Shown here piece after piece: positions 1-11,792 of a DNA stretch of 64,000 bases. The stretch is from contig AZLU01000076.1 in the NCBI GenBank assembly GCA_002224055.1, forward strand, positions 113,965 to 177,964, in the 5' to 3' direction. A program made the translations under genes and the position numbers. The notes beneath the pieces were generated by a model. It was not told where the DNA came from and did not search any database. It saw only the letters and a program-made list of their open reading frames with translations. Source of the DNA: Pezizomycotina sp. ARF18. Its lineage: Eukaryota; Ascomycota. Within the stretch, counting starts at the first letter, position 1. Each line of letters starts with the position of its first letter.

Positions 1-2663
1 GCTCGATAGACCGGATAAACCGATCTGCTTTAACATCCCTAACATATGCGCTGAGATATTACTCGATGGATGTATATATATTTACTGCATGGAAAATAGG
101 AGCCAATGTATTAATGTTTTGGCTCCTGTAATATCTTCCTTTATGAACATGATCGTTTATCGAAACCTTTAGTCGTCAGTGAGTTATACCAGAGTGAGCT
201 AAGGTCCTCCGTTCGTATTTAGCGATGATACATGAATTAGAGAAGGCCAAACACTCGGACGGCGTAGTAGTATACACTCTATAATACCGATAACCGCACA
301 AAGAGATAGTCTCATCATGGGGATTTTCAAAGGAAAGGGGCGCTTTGCGTCTATACCTCGTGGATATCCCTAGAGCTACGCGCGTCTATCTCATGGGTAG
401 CGTTAATCACAAAATCCCTTTCCGTCTCTCTCCTCTCCCTCTCCTCTCCCTCTCCTCCTATCTGTCTGCGTCTGTCTGTCTCTTTCTCTCGCATTTCCCC
501 TCCATCTAACCCTATCACTTGTATTGGTTTCTAGAAATGTAATCTGGATGCTATCTTCATAAGTTGTAGAAACGCACGGCTTACCCGATGATCTATAAAA
601 AGAAGGGGGGAAACTTGCAATTGAGAAAGGATATCTGACGAAAGTATACCTGTATAGCTGAAGAAACTTGGAGAGTGTTAATAGGAGCGTGGAACTCCGC
701 CTTCTTTATGTTAACTATAACCTGGAAACTAACTTCAATGCAACTACCATGACGAGATAATGATGATATACAATAACGGGATGCCGACTAGATAATTCTT
801 AATTCTCTGTTGGGCGACCGCATTTGGTTCTACTTGATTGCTGTTGCCTGAAGACAGTCGCTACGGTGATTAAAGAGAGGATGTTCACGAATCAACTCCG
901 CGAACGGCTATCCGAATCTCACGAGGACATTGTATTGAGCTCCACAGGTTTTGATCATATAGATAAAAGACCTGTTCTGTCTCCATCGAAACTCAGATAT
1001 GCTCATATATGTCGCTTTGTTGCAGCCATATACTAAGTAGCTATCATGGTCCACCAAAGATTTTCAAATAACTTCGTGTTTCGTCAAAGTGTTATAATTA
1101 ATAATGAAATATTAGATCGGCGACACCGAACTGCAATGTATGTGCACGGTAACTAAGGCTAACTGAAGAATTGAGAAGCGAAAAACTCTAAAGCTCAAGG
1201 TCACTGATTTAGTATCACGAGTGTAAGGCATAAGTTCACCCATAAACTATTGATATAGACATCCTACGCGTTCAAAGGGTTGTATAGATTTTGGAAGTTA
1301 TATGAGGTACCTCGTTCTGGATTAAATTATGATTCTTTCAGGACCATGCTAACTCATTTCTACAGCTAGTGGGTTGTGCAGGGGTCGGTTTTAAGCTCAT
1401 AGATGCAGTTTGAAGGCTCATACAGATAACTGCAGATCGATGGATATCCAAATTCTCCGATACCAGCAGTGGCGATCTGCTATTTAGTTATAGGTTTGTG
1501 AATTTTTAGATAAGAGCTTCTCTCTAGAGAAATGTTAATCGCATTCTTCAAGATTTTATGCAAACGTTTGACAGAAGCACCTGGATATGACTAGGCTGCT
1601 ATTCAGATATAACCATGTTGCAGAGTATCAACCTTTCTATTATTACATACAAGGCGCACTGCCTGAGCTCCAACTGAGGTCTGGGTAAGCTCGGTAAGAG
1701 TCTGGTTCGATATTTTTTTGAAAATATACAACTTCGGATCGATACACAACGTGAAAGCTCTTAAATGTTTTCTGATGTTTAGGTGGCGCATGAAGCCAAT
1801 ATCAACTTTGAAGTTCGACATGGTTTGGAATGTTCCCGGGCTTGCTGATCCACGTCATATCTTGAGATCCGATTCACAGCGCATCGGAGTGGCCGTAAAT
1901 ATTTGTGTTTAGGCTGATACAGGCGGTTATACGTATTAGCTTTGATACCATGATATCCATGCGGAAGATCAGTCAAACCAGAAATATAAATTTCCGAGCA
2001 CAGATGACCGGATTTGATATTTACACACGCTCATGCCATATGCGCTCTTTCGGTGAATAACTTTTTATCGGAAGTTTGTGCCGGCGTCTGAACGTCGAAA
2101 TTCCAACAGCGTTTGACGACACGAGCTTGAACTTGCATGGCGAGTCCTTGTTCTGATTCAGATGCTCGTGGTCGCTTAGCCTGTGCGACACTAGCCAGGA
2201 TGTGCAGAACCATGCATTCAACCAATAAGCGACTGTCTCGTCACCTACTGGGGTGGCGCTGCCGTGAATCCTTGCAGAGATGGGATGATGGGCCTCGACG
2301 AGTGCATGTTTAGCTGCCCCAGCGTTGTTTCAAGCCGTCCACATTCAGTAACCCCTTTACTCGTCCAACAGCTTTCGACGGCTTCGTCCGTGAGACCTGA
2401 ATCTGATAGTAGGAGAGATATTTGCCGAAATCCGCTACGCTTACCGGTGAACGGAAGTCCTAGCGAAGATCGGAGAATTTCTATTCTATTCAGATCGGCC
2501 TTCCGAAGGGTACAAAAAGACTGGGTCTCCCATGGTGATATCCCAAAGGCAAATCACTAGTACCCATATCATTACCTTACCGATTAACTTATTCGCCGTC
2601 GCAAATTTCAAGCAATTTTACCTTACCCTGAAATTCCCTTTCTCCAGTAACTTCCTGCTAACA
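1..2663. other. Gene-free stretch
   Basis: I see no supported gene here. All open frames are below 100 codons, none shows a recognisable motif, and composition is mixed with no RIP signature. The only structured element is a CT-rich low-complexity tract near 420-500. Open frames near 2260-2560 run into the upstream region of the surface-protein gene that starts at 2664 and are probably chance. Confidence 0.5.
419..497. repeat. CT-rich low-complexity tract
   Basis: An imperfect pyrimidine repeat built on TCTCC and TCTG units. No gene lies close enough downstream on the plus strand to read it as a promoter tract. Confidence 0.7.
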
Positions 2664-3364
2664 ATGCGCCTATCTAGCGCCGTTTTGTCATCCTTATACT
2701 CCCTCGCAGCAGCAGCAGCAGCGGCGGCGGCGGCTGCGGCACACGGTGATACGTCGTCACATGTAGCTCGTGCATCGTTGAAGCACCACCGGTCGCTAAA
2801 CCTCCGAATACATATGGAAAAAAAAACGCCCCGGGCGCACAGACTCCCATCCGGTCATCAGCTCCGGAAAGCCAAGCCTAAAACAAATGACGACGATACC
2901 ACGAGCTCCGATAAGCCCAATAATGGGAAGCCAGTCGAGAAGACGACCCCGGCACGGATAGACCCGATAACCAAGGTCGCGGGTGTAAATTCCCCTATAA
3001 GCGCTGCGGCGGCCTATGCATACCACTCGGTGTCGGTGACTGCTGCAACCTAATCGTGGGTCCTTACTGTGGCGTCGGATCTTACTGTACACCGCAATTT
3101 AGTGATTCCAAGATTGAAGTTTGCTGCCCGAACGGGAAGAACTGTACCGATACTGCCGCAGACGGGACGCTAGCTAGTAGTGCTATATTTGCAACGCCGA
3201 CGGGGACCGTTCTGCCGACGTATACGTACGCAGGCGAGACAGCGGCGACGTCGAGTAGTGCCCAAAGTAGCTCGGTAGTGTCGGCTTTCACATTACTAAA
3301 TGTCAAGGTCCTGACCCTGGTCGCGGGGGCTGTAGGTATATGGCTTGGGGTGGGGAATCTGTAG
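2664..3364 (+). CDS. Cysteine-rich GPI-anchored surface protein, one frameshift
   Basis: Unnamed fungal surface protein of about 230 residues. The ATG at 2664 opens a signal peptide (MRLSSAVLSSLYSLA) running into a polyalanine tract coded by GCA/GCG repeats at 2706-2740. A hydrophilic Lys/Thr/Asp-rich stretch follows. The frame then slips by one missing base between about 2924 and 2960, and in the new frame comes a compact domain with ten cysteines (motifs GCKFPYKRCGGLC, VGDCCN, YCGVGSYC, VCCPNGKNC). A Ser/Thr-rich spacer and a C-terminal hydrophobic tail (LTLVAGAVGIWLGVGNL) look like a GPI-addition signal. I see no good GT-AG intron that would explain the frame change, so an indel is likelier. 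The role is probably at the cell wall or in secretion, but the family is not named. The strand and the Cys domain are secure; the linker is less so. Confidence 0.7.
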
Positions 3365-4252
3365 CACTGGATTATGCAGGTTGTATAATGCGGCAAAATT
3401 GCCCTATTGATGTATGTACTTTACGTCTAATATCCCTATTTCACGTTCTAGAAACGGCACAGTATTAAATATAAAAGCAAGCAGCATGCACAATTTCAAG
3501 AAAAGTTTAGACCTCAACCCGCCACCGAAGCAAGTGAATCATCGCTAGGGTTATTTAACCAATCGAGAGGACGATCCGCTTGATTTGTAGAACTATAGGG
3601 ACGATGGTCTTCATGATAACCTTAAAGGCTGATACGATCATGGATTTTGACAGGCAAATAAAAGTAAAACTTGAAGCACTTTGGTTAATAATTCAAAGCT
3701 CTAATATTAATTATTGAAGCAATATTGATAAAGACAATTCTAATCGAAATACAGAGTATAAGGGAAAATATCGTGGAAATATGAACTTTGTGTGGCCACG
3801 CCAGCGTGTATTATCCAACACTCCGAGGAGAAGCGTTCTGGGAACAGAAGGCATAGCAAAGTGTATAATGAACAAGACAATTTGAAGTATGGGGAAAACG
3901 ACTTCTGAAAGATGCAGGACCAAGTCCGTGAGGTAACAGGTTTAACAATTCTGAATATCTATTTGGATAGCTTGTGAACAATAGCGTGCCATATAAATAT
4001 GAAGTGTAGCGAGGACTGATAGACAATGTTGACCGTGGAGGTAATCTCTCCCCCGAGCTCTGTGTCCTCGGCAGGCTCATTCCTTGAGCCCGTCTCTTTC
4101 GTGAATACTCACAATACCAATTCGCTGCTAGCATCTTGACAGTCGTATCCGAAATGGGGGTGGATTAACATCGCTCAGGCTATCAACATCTAACACCACA
4201 TCCTCGTCAGGCACATTGTCTGAGAAAGTGGGGTTAAAGTTAATACTCTTGG
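3365..4252. other. Intergenic region
   Basis: I see no supported gene. A minus-strand open frame at 3811-4134 (107 codons) has no signal peptide or motif and an unremarkable composition. Confidence 0.45.
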
Positions 4253-4815
4253 TCAACCATTACTCCATTTTATAATCAGCGCGAGATCACTCCCGCTGAA
4301 CTGAATAGTGCGTTTGGGCGTTGGAGCTGTGGTGGAGGTCTCCCACTTGACAGCCTTGATGTTTTTGAGGTGGAGAACGTCTTATTTACATCATACCACT
4401 TCATCGAAGCCCAGTTATCTGCCGCTGTTGAGGCCTTCAGGTATTGAGGGTCTTCGCGAATCTGGCAGGGTCCGCGGTGGCGATATCTTGAACGTACTTT
4501 GGGAATGGTGCTAGAAATTCGGGGATGTAAGTCGGATCTTCTGCGGTGGAGTACTCGTAAAAGAGCTCGTCCATTATCGCATGGTTCGGGGTTTTCAGGG
4601 GAGATGCCGATACTGTCAAAGCTTCTCTCGGGATTCGAGGGCAGCTTCGTCATTTCAAAGTGGAATTCGATATGTTCGAGGGTGCTCTGAGAGATTTTCT
4701 TGACGAAGTTTCGAGAGTTCATGGGAATCCGGATTTTCGATCCAGACGGCACACGGAGCGGCCAGGGCAGTGGCAGTAAAGAATAAAGGCTTAGGAGAAA
4801 GTTGCTGAGCTGCAT
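4253..4815 (-). CDS. Small secreted protein, frameshifted, family unknown
   Basis: The ATG at 4815 gives MQLSNFLLSLYSLLPLP, a plausible start of a signal peptide. A neighbouring frame over the same bases reads FFTATALAAPCAVWIE, which looks even more like the end of a signal peptide, so there is probably an indel very early. Protein-like sequence then passes between frames: NFVKKISQSTLEHIEFHF, then MDELFYEYSTAEDPTYIPEF and FLAPFPKYVQDIATAD (4437-4619), then LKASTAADNWASMKWYD, then NIKAVKWETSTTAPTPKR ending at a stop at 4253-4255. The total would be roughly 180 residues. I do not recognise the family. A TATAAATA box lies about 213 bp upstream. Confidence 0.5.
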
Positions 4816-5027
4816 GACGATCGGAGTTGGCAGCGAGGTTGTCTAGAGGCTGGATCTACTTAATAGTATAAAAGAGAACTGCGGTACGAAGAAATTACCG
4901 CGAGTATAGTTTAAAGTTGGTGAGGTGCCTTGAGTTCGGGAAAGATAAGAAGGGCAAGGAGACGATCTTAGGTCAAGGAAGAAGGAAGCTCACGAGAAAG
5001 AGAAGGAATGGAAAAGCAGCAGCTGGT

Positions 5028-5035
5028 TATTTATA
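5028..5035 (-). promoter_or_regulatory. Possible TATA box for the 4.8 kb gene
   Basis: TATAAATA on the minus strand, 213 bp before the proposed ATG at 4815. The distance implies a long leader or a 5' UTR intron. Confidence 0.3.
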
Positions 5036-7270
5036 CCTGCGTTTGGCTGTCCCAAAACTGAACTCTCAAGATCTTTTGTGTTTACCCTGACTTGAGCGAG
5101 CTCGCCGAATGCCAACTTTAGTCTTTCCATATGTTCGTGCGTTGCATGGTTGTAACTACGCTTTGGAAGAACTAAGGTGTGCTACGCAAATCTAGAGTAG
5201 TGCTCTAAACGTCACTTAGATATCTATGCGCTCAAAAGCGGCAGAAATGTCTCATTGCATCGACTTGCGTAAAGATTTTGGGGACCGGAGCCTTTGAAGC
5301 TATTTTATAAATACCGTACCGAAACCGAGTATTTTCGTACTTTTAACGTGTAAGTTCGCTTTAAAATTTGTTTCTTCTAGTAAAAATGTGGAAAGCAAAA
5401 AAAAATAGCTAAATTTCGGTTTGAAGTTTCTTTTCAATGTATGATAAGTATTTAATTTTTTATTTTATCTATTTTAAGAAAGGTATTAGTAGTATAGCTA
5501 TAATTTCATATAGTTCTAGTATAAATACGCTAGATATTTCTAAAATTATACGTTTTCGAAGTATTTGAGAATTTATATATAATTTAAAACAAAGTAGCGA
5601 CATTGTGTTGATGGGGCTATTTAGAAGAGAAATTGGGGTATTGAAGGTCCAACCATCACGAATGGCTGTGTCATGGCTGGCGTCCAACAAACCCACAGCC
5701 CACATCCCACACCTGCTTTTCTCCCAAGGAAAACATTTTGGCATTCGTCCAGCCTTATATCCTGCATGCTAGGGAAGCCTATCTACCAAACTTCTTAACG
5801 AAACCAAGCCGGCCTCTTTACATTCGCGGTGCCGTGGGGAGTTCGGGCGGAGCTCCCATACCCCACTCCCGGTAACATGGACATGATAAGGCAGCTTTCG
5901 AGGCTTAGTAGCTTTAGCAGCGGGAGTGATTTTCAAGCCAAGCAAGAAAGGATAGACTCGGATATACTGCTCACTCTTTTTTCCGAACAAGTACGCTCGT
6001 TCTTAGCCTTATGAGTGATACTTTCGCAACCTATCACGGTTGCGTGTTAATCGTTTAACATCTCTCACATCTCGGATTACTATGCGAACAAGCTCATTGT
6101 CCGAATTGTATGACGTAACAACACCTGCTTGCTCTTTCGTCACCTCTAACATGCTCTCCCATAGTAATATCATTTCTTTCGTTCTTCTTCGACCGACGGC
6201 ATAACCGACGTTTTCAGGATTGAAACATGAGCTGCCAGGTTTCTTAAATTTGTTAGCTAATGTTTAGATCGCCCATTAAACTGGTGCCTTAAGCGATTCT
6301 CTCCGAATACGTTGCCTCTATGCATAGGGAAATGGATCCTTCTTGTCGAAGCTAAAGCTCTCAAGCTCCATGATTCGCGTTACGAATATCGGATATCAAA
6401 GTCTCGAGACGGCAGTGTTTGATTATATTTCGATTCATATTAACCTTCTGGTACCTATTTTACGCCGCCACCAGTGGTTGATAAGTTTACTCACGGCGCA
6501 CTTATACAATGCCTATAAGTGAAAGGCCGAGTCGATTACGTTCGAGGACGGCGAGCTCTGATTTACGCCATGTGTTTATGGGGGGAATCGCGCAATTACT
6601 CGGAGGGAAAGTCTCACAATATTGAGTCTCATAAGAAAAAAGCTGTACGCGATAGGCCAGCGATTTCGAATAGCTATTAAGCTACAAGGTGTATATATGA
6701 AGTACACTTCCTGCCTTATCTTGCCAGAAATCCTTTATCATGCGCAGCTAATATATCTTAGTCTCTACTATGTTTGCTATTGTCGCTACTTACTTGCATC
6801 GACGGGTGTTCCTAGGGCTAAATTCCGGAGAAGTTCGGGAGTCCTTCCTCATAAACTTTCTTTTACATCTTAGTACACTGCTCTAGCCGGCCTATATCCG
6901 TGGCTGTGCTTCAGAAGTCAATAACTAGTGAGTTGTATTATTAAGGATTTTGATATCTTGATTCGAGCGGTCGAACCATGATATCAGATTCCTTCGACAT
7001 ATATAGACTTGCAATGCCCAAGGTAATGTGGTCGCTAATTTATCGAGTCTTAAATGTGATAAGTTTGGAGCTACTTAACAAAACTGACGTTGTGTGGGGA
7101 AACGGGCTATTAAGTTTAAGCTCTGTGCTTCTTTTTTTCCCCATTTTTGGTTTTTCGGGAGTTGAACTGGGAGGTCTGTGCAACTGGGAGCATCGCATTG
7201 ATTGGTTTGCTTTGAGCCTCTTTAAAAGTCTACGACCGTATTAATTGGTGCTGAAGAGATTATTATAATA

Positions 7271-7979
7271 TAAGAGACTATCTATATATAAGCAACGTCT
7301 CATACTTAAATCCCTAATAAGAGACTATAAAAAAACTAGTAATAAATGTGACTTTATATTAATTTTCTTAATTTTTACAGATAAAATCTAATTATAACCC
7401 TGTGATAGTGTATAAACAAATACTCATAATATAAGCGATCACTGGTGTATAAGCACTAGGCTTAGCATTCGCCGCACCCCCAAATTATATAAGAGACTAT
7501 ACTTCGCCGCCAATTAATACGGTAATTACATGCTTTTCAAGGGTTTCCTCTATCCAACAGGAAGCTAATATTACATAAAATCGGTCACATCGCTCCGCGA
7601 CACCCGAAATATGGAGCCAGGTCCATAGTTACGCTTGATTTAGTTCGTACTCAATGGTTTCCGTTGCGGGTCCCCCTCTCAGACGTTGCTCTACATAGCA
7701 ATGATTATTTGAATATGAAGGCGAACTTTCACTCTTCACCGTTACCGAAGGATCTTCTCAGAGAAGCCTAGCATTCCCTAAATGCCACTTTACTTAAGTC
7801 TAAGTAACGAACCTTATAATTAATTGCGCACCGTTGTTAGATATATACATAAGTGAGAAGATTTACAAGATGGGTTACCAGGTAATAGTGTATAATAGGG
7901 CAACATTAAATATCGGAAATGGTTAATGGTGTTCAAACACCCTATCTACGCGAGAACGAACAAACTAAACAGAGACTAT
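7271..7979. repeat. Dispersed 11-nt word TAAGAGACTAT
   Basis: TAAGAGACTAT occurs at 7271-7281, 7318-7328 and 7490-7500, with the shorter AGAGACTAT at 7971-7979, in an AT-rich non-coding area. The spacings (47, 172 and about 481) are irregular, so this is not a simple tandem repeat. It could be binding sites or the remains of a decayed element. Confidence 0.5.
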
Positions 7980-8110
7980 ACATACGTGTTGAGAAAAATA
8001 AAGGAGCTCTAAAGGCCTCGCCGACGATACTTGGATCGACTGGCACGTTTTCAACTTATGTGACTACGAATCAAAGTTGACGAAGCCATTCCATCGGTTC
8101 CATTTTCTTT

Positions 8111-8645
8111 CTAATTCCCAATATTTAAATAAGTCTTTTTCCTCGCAGGTCCCGATATACTCTTGCTCTTATAGTACTCGAACCCGTCGTATACCGCCTC
8201 GCTCGGTCTCCGCTCCATCGGACCCCACCGTAACTGCCAATTCCCGCCCAGCTTGGGCCTTCCTTCGGATCATCCGCGGGGGAACATAGACGGGTACTAC
8301 CTCCGTTGCTGTTATGCCGTATTTTCCCCTGAGTACATCTCTGATAGAGTCCCTCCGGCGTTTTTTTGTCAGCGGGTTCGGAGCTTCGGAGGTTGGTGAA
8401 GTCGAGACGGACGAGTCTGATTTGAAAGAGCTTTTGACAAACTGCTTATGCTCGGTAATGGCGATTTGATCGAGATGGTTGGAAGGCGGGAGGATGGGGT
8501 ACTTATCGGTGCTGGCTCGGGGGTTGTTTCTGATGCCGGCATAGGGAAGTTGTAGGGGAGCTTCTTGCTCGAAGGAGCGGATTCGTTAATTTCGTCATAA
8601 GCGGCTGTTTACTCTGGCGTTTTCGGAGGTGAAAAGGTTCTCCGT
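8111..8645 (-). CDS. Unrecognised basic protein, frameshifted
   Basis: Minus-strand reading gives protein-like sequence passed between frames. First ENLFTSENARVN, then YDEINESAPSSKKLPYNF followed by a Ser/Pro/Thr-rich low-complexity stretch. Next a long open run with KKRRRDSIRDVLRGKYGI and EVVPVYVPPRMIRRKAQ, and finally YDGFEYYKSKSISGPARKK ending LNIGN at a stop at 8111-8113. The Arg/Lys clusters could be nuclear-localisation signals; that is inference. No ATG is obvious upstream, so the 5' end is open and may include an intron near 8650. I do not recognise the family. The case for coding rests on codon-like texture and on three consecutive frames dovetailing. Confidence 0.45.
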
Positions 8646-11182
8646 GACGTTTGACTGATACGTTTGACTTATAGCTATATGGATCTGTCTTTGCAAATTT
8701 TTTGTTATGGGATCTTGGAAATGTTATACGGATCTTGAGAACGTAGGATGACAGAAAATGTTTTTAAGGAGAGGAGGTTTACGGAAGAAGTGGACACACA
8801 CTGAGTTATATAAAATCCTTGACAAGCGCAGCGAATAGCCTCGTAAAGCACCCCCAGGAACTGAACACAAACTCGTATAGAGAAGTGGAGATAAATGTCT
8901 ATTCCTCTTGATTCCTTAATATGCTTTCGTCTAGACGTGGAGAACCCCCGCCGGCCTCGATCCCCATCTGAACACGGCAGTCAAAACGAGCGGAGGTATC
9001 GAAACGAGGACATCTTATTGGCCCACTCAGCGAGTGATACGATCGTACCATGGCATGGGGAGCAAAGTGGGGAGCTAAGGACACGATTTCGCTCTGTTTA
9101 TCTCGACTGATTTTTTCATGACAGAAACGCAGGCTAAATAGCTGCCAACTACCGCAATTCCGGATAACCGAATGCGGAGAACATTTGCGTTGATCAGGAG
9201 TTCGGCTAGGAACAGGAAATTAATCTCGCAATTTGCGGTAAACATTATGAGAAAACGAAGGGAAAAAGTTGGCAGCCAATGAGACTAATGGATTCTATTA
9301 TTCCTAACGATATTTTAGGTCTAAAAACGATATAACCGATCTGACAGGAGCCGTGGGAGGAGACTTGGCATACCCAATCCTGCATTTCCGGTGTCCGAAA
9401 AGCTGAGATGAATCTGAACTAGAAGTTGTTTCAATACCGTGGGGGTTCATGGTGAGGGATATGTTTTTTATAATATACTCGTAGAGAGGATTAACCTTGG
9501 ACTTGGGGAAATACGGTTCCTGTTTTCCGAGGTTCGGAATTAGTCCATTGATAATGGATGGTTTAAATGAGGAGAGATAATACGTGTAAATTTGGTAACC
9601 GAGCATATAATATAGAGTCTAATGTGTTTACACAAAGTGGCCTTTCATCACGGATTAAAGAAACAGCTTGGTCGGGCAGGAGTCGTAGACTCGTATGGTC
9701 CTTCCTTGCAACCGTAATTACGTACGAGTATCTTCGGCCTTATTCCGCTTGTCTTTTTGGACATAACCGCCGCGGAAGTCCCTATTTTCGTCTCCGGGAT
9801 TGTGGGTTCTTGTTAAATACTTGAGTACTTACCATATCATCTAAGACTTAGCGCCAGCTGTTTCTTCTTCGTAGTATGTTTTTGGACATCTCCCTGCCGA
9901 ATGAGATTACCCGGGTCCTCTCACTATAGGACGTTGCTGAGATTCTTCGGTAGGCATTTGTTTAGTTATTCTTCTTTAAGTAGCAGGAAACGAGTTATAT
10001 CCCATCTGTCCAAGTACTAAAGTGTCTAAACTCGATTATTTCGGGAGCGGTAAGTCAGGAAACAAACATTTCAAAGGAAAGCCTGTACATCTATTTGCAA
10101 CAGACGTTTATGTCTCCCAGGTATCTTTGTTTTCTGAATACCACCTTATTTAAACTAAATGGAAGTTTTTTTTGTCTTTCAAATCGTACATACGGAGGAG
10201 ATTCTCCGCTTTTTATTACGTTGTGCACTAAAGGTTGATGCTGCTGTGGATCATGAGGACCAAGTCGGCGCGGACAAATACACGACGGTAAAGATAGTAG
10301 TCTACATGGGATCCAGTATATAAATGATGCTTTGGAGCTCTGTCGCTAGCTTTCTCTCTCTCTCTTGTGCAGGATGGTATTTGTGTCTTGCGTAACACTC
10401 CCTGAATTGTTTGTGACCAGGTTAAATTGAAATACAGCGCACCTCAATGAATCAAGGCGTGTCGCACTTAATGAGACGGACAGCGTATCGATAATATTTC
10501 TGGGTATTTGACGGATGGCTTATACATGAAATAGAATTTGCTAGACGGTGGTAGAATATCGCGTGGCGCATTAAGGGGATTAATATGCTACGAATCCGCG
10601 GTAGGCTCTGACTATACTTTTGTGTTGCATAACCCTTAGTGATGGGTACTCACTCGCGGAGTTTATATGAGACTAAAGCATTTCGTAAACACCATCGAAG
10701 GTGTTATGTTTTGCAATCCTAGACTGCTGACGTTAGTCGGCGAAGCGGTGACAACGGACTGCCACTTATTTCGCGCACAATACTCATTTACGATATTTGC
10801 GATGTGATCGGCCAGCCGGCCAAGAGTTTGCGATTCCAGGATTATAGAGCTGCTGACAGCTCCCTAAATGCCACTGCTTCTAGTGTAAGAGCGGATCGGG
10901 CGGAAATAGTTCACTACTGCGATTGTTTTGAGATCGTTCTGCCATAGTAGCAGTAAATAATTCCTACACGGGATATATGTGCAAGAATCCTCTATCTAAT
11001 GTGCAAATAAAAACTATATGCTATGGCCGACCGACCTCAATTTGAATACTTCTACAATGATCGTGCTACGATATAAATAGAGCTCTATATTCCTGGCCAT
11101 GTACTGCAATATCCACTCTCTAACGCATACTCTATATTCCTCCGAGTCCCCTAATATAATAATCAGCCACTACACAACAAAC
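8646..11182. other. Gene-free stretch
   Basis: I see no supported gene. Open frames up to 100 codons (9304-9606 minus, 9567-9824 plus) show no signal peptide, domain or codon-bias cue. It ends in the promoter of the 11.18 kb secreted-peptide gene. Confidence 0.45.
11072..11079 (+). promoter_or_regulatory. TATA box
   Basis: TATAAATA 104 bp before the ATG at 11183 of the secreted repeat peptide; the spacing is ordinary for a fungal promoter. Confidence 0.45.
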
Positions 11183-11506
11183 ATGAAGCTCACAACCGCC
11201 ACCGCCGTTATATCTCTTGCTTTCACCTCATCGTCCATGCCTTTCCGCTCGAGCGCCGCGACGGTTGCGTCTGGATCGACGACGTCAGGTACTGCGCCAG
11301 CCAACACCAACACGACACCTTACAAACCCGCGATGGCTGCGTCTGGATCGAGGGTACGCTACTGCGCGAGCCAGCCTCACCGTCCTATCGGTAAATTGCA
11401 GGCCCGAAACGGCTGCGTTTTCGTACATGGAAAAGAGGTCTGCGCTGCTGGAGGCCTGACCAACTGCAGGCTCATAAACGGAGAGAAGATTTGCAAGCCA
11501 TATTAG
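11183..11506 (+). CDS. Small secreted cysteine-repeat protein (four CX8C units, frameshifted)
   Basis: The ATG at 11183 is preferred to the upstream ATG at 11099 because it opens a signal peptide (MKLTTATAVISLAFTSSS). The frame from this ATG runs to a stop at 11506 (107 aa), but only its C-terminal half keeps the pattern. Shifting frame by one missing base before 11260 reveals PLERR followed by DGCVWIDDVRYC. A second copy starts at 11332 (DGCVWIEG) and returns to the first frame as VRYC at 11354. The third unit NGCVFVHGKEVC is at 11408-11443 and the fourth is NCRLINGEKIC. Each unit is Cys-X8-Cys, and units are separated by 10-15 residues, with a dibasic RR before the first and a single Arg before the second and third. 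This suggests a secreted, disulfide-bonded, possibly processed repeat peptide or effector. The family is not recognised. The strand and repeats are secure; the exact frame is not. Confidence 0.7.
   Translation: MKLTTATAVISLAFTSSSMPFRSSAATVASGSTTSGTAPANTNTTPYKPAMAASGSRVRYCASQPHRPIGKLQARNGCVFVHGKEVCAAGGLTNCRLINGEKICKPY
11260..11443 (+). repeat. Internal coding repeats of the 11.2 kb secreted peptide
   Basis: Units begin at 11260, 11332 and 11408. Units 1 and 2 match closely over about 45 bp, with most differences at third codon positions (GAC/GAT, GGT/GGC, GCC/GCG, CAA/CAG). Unit 2 is two bases shorter than unit 1 between the ATC codon and the TAC codon, and there the frame shifts. Confidence 0.75.
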
Positions 11507-11792
11507 GACGACTGTCTTTAGGCTAAGGGGAAGAAGATTTGAGGTCTACTAGGCGGAGAGCATATCGATCCTTGATAAGGAAATAAGTTAAGGCAGGGCA
11601 GTGGACAGGACAACGGGGCTGTTGGCATCGCCCTTTGCAATTATCCTACGAGCGGTGGCTCCGAGGAGCCCTGAAGCATGTACTGTAGTATGATTAAATA
11701 TAGCGCATAGCGCAAAGATGCAAACAAGAACTCCGTGATTCTGTCTTCATAAAAACCAACTTATATCTCCACCTCTGCGATGATGAATAGGT

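Larger units (their letters stand above)
4816..8110. other. Long gene-free stretch
   Basis: I see no supported gene. About 5380-5640 is strongly AT-rich. A repeated TAAGAGACTAT word lies at 7271-7979 (separate entry). The longest open frames (91 codons and shorter) lack motifs. Confidence 0.45.
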
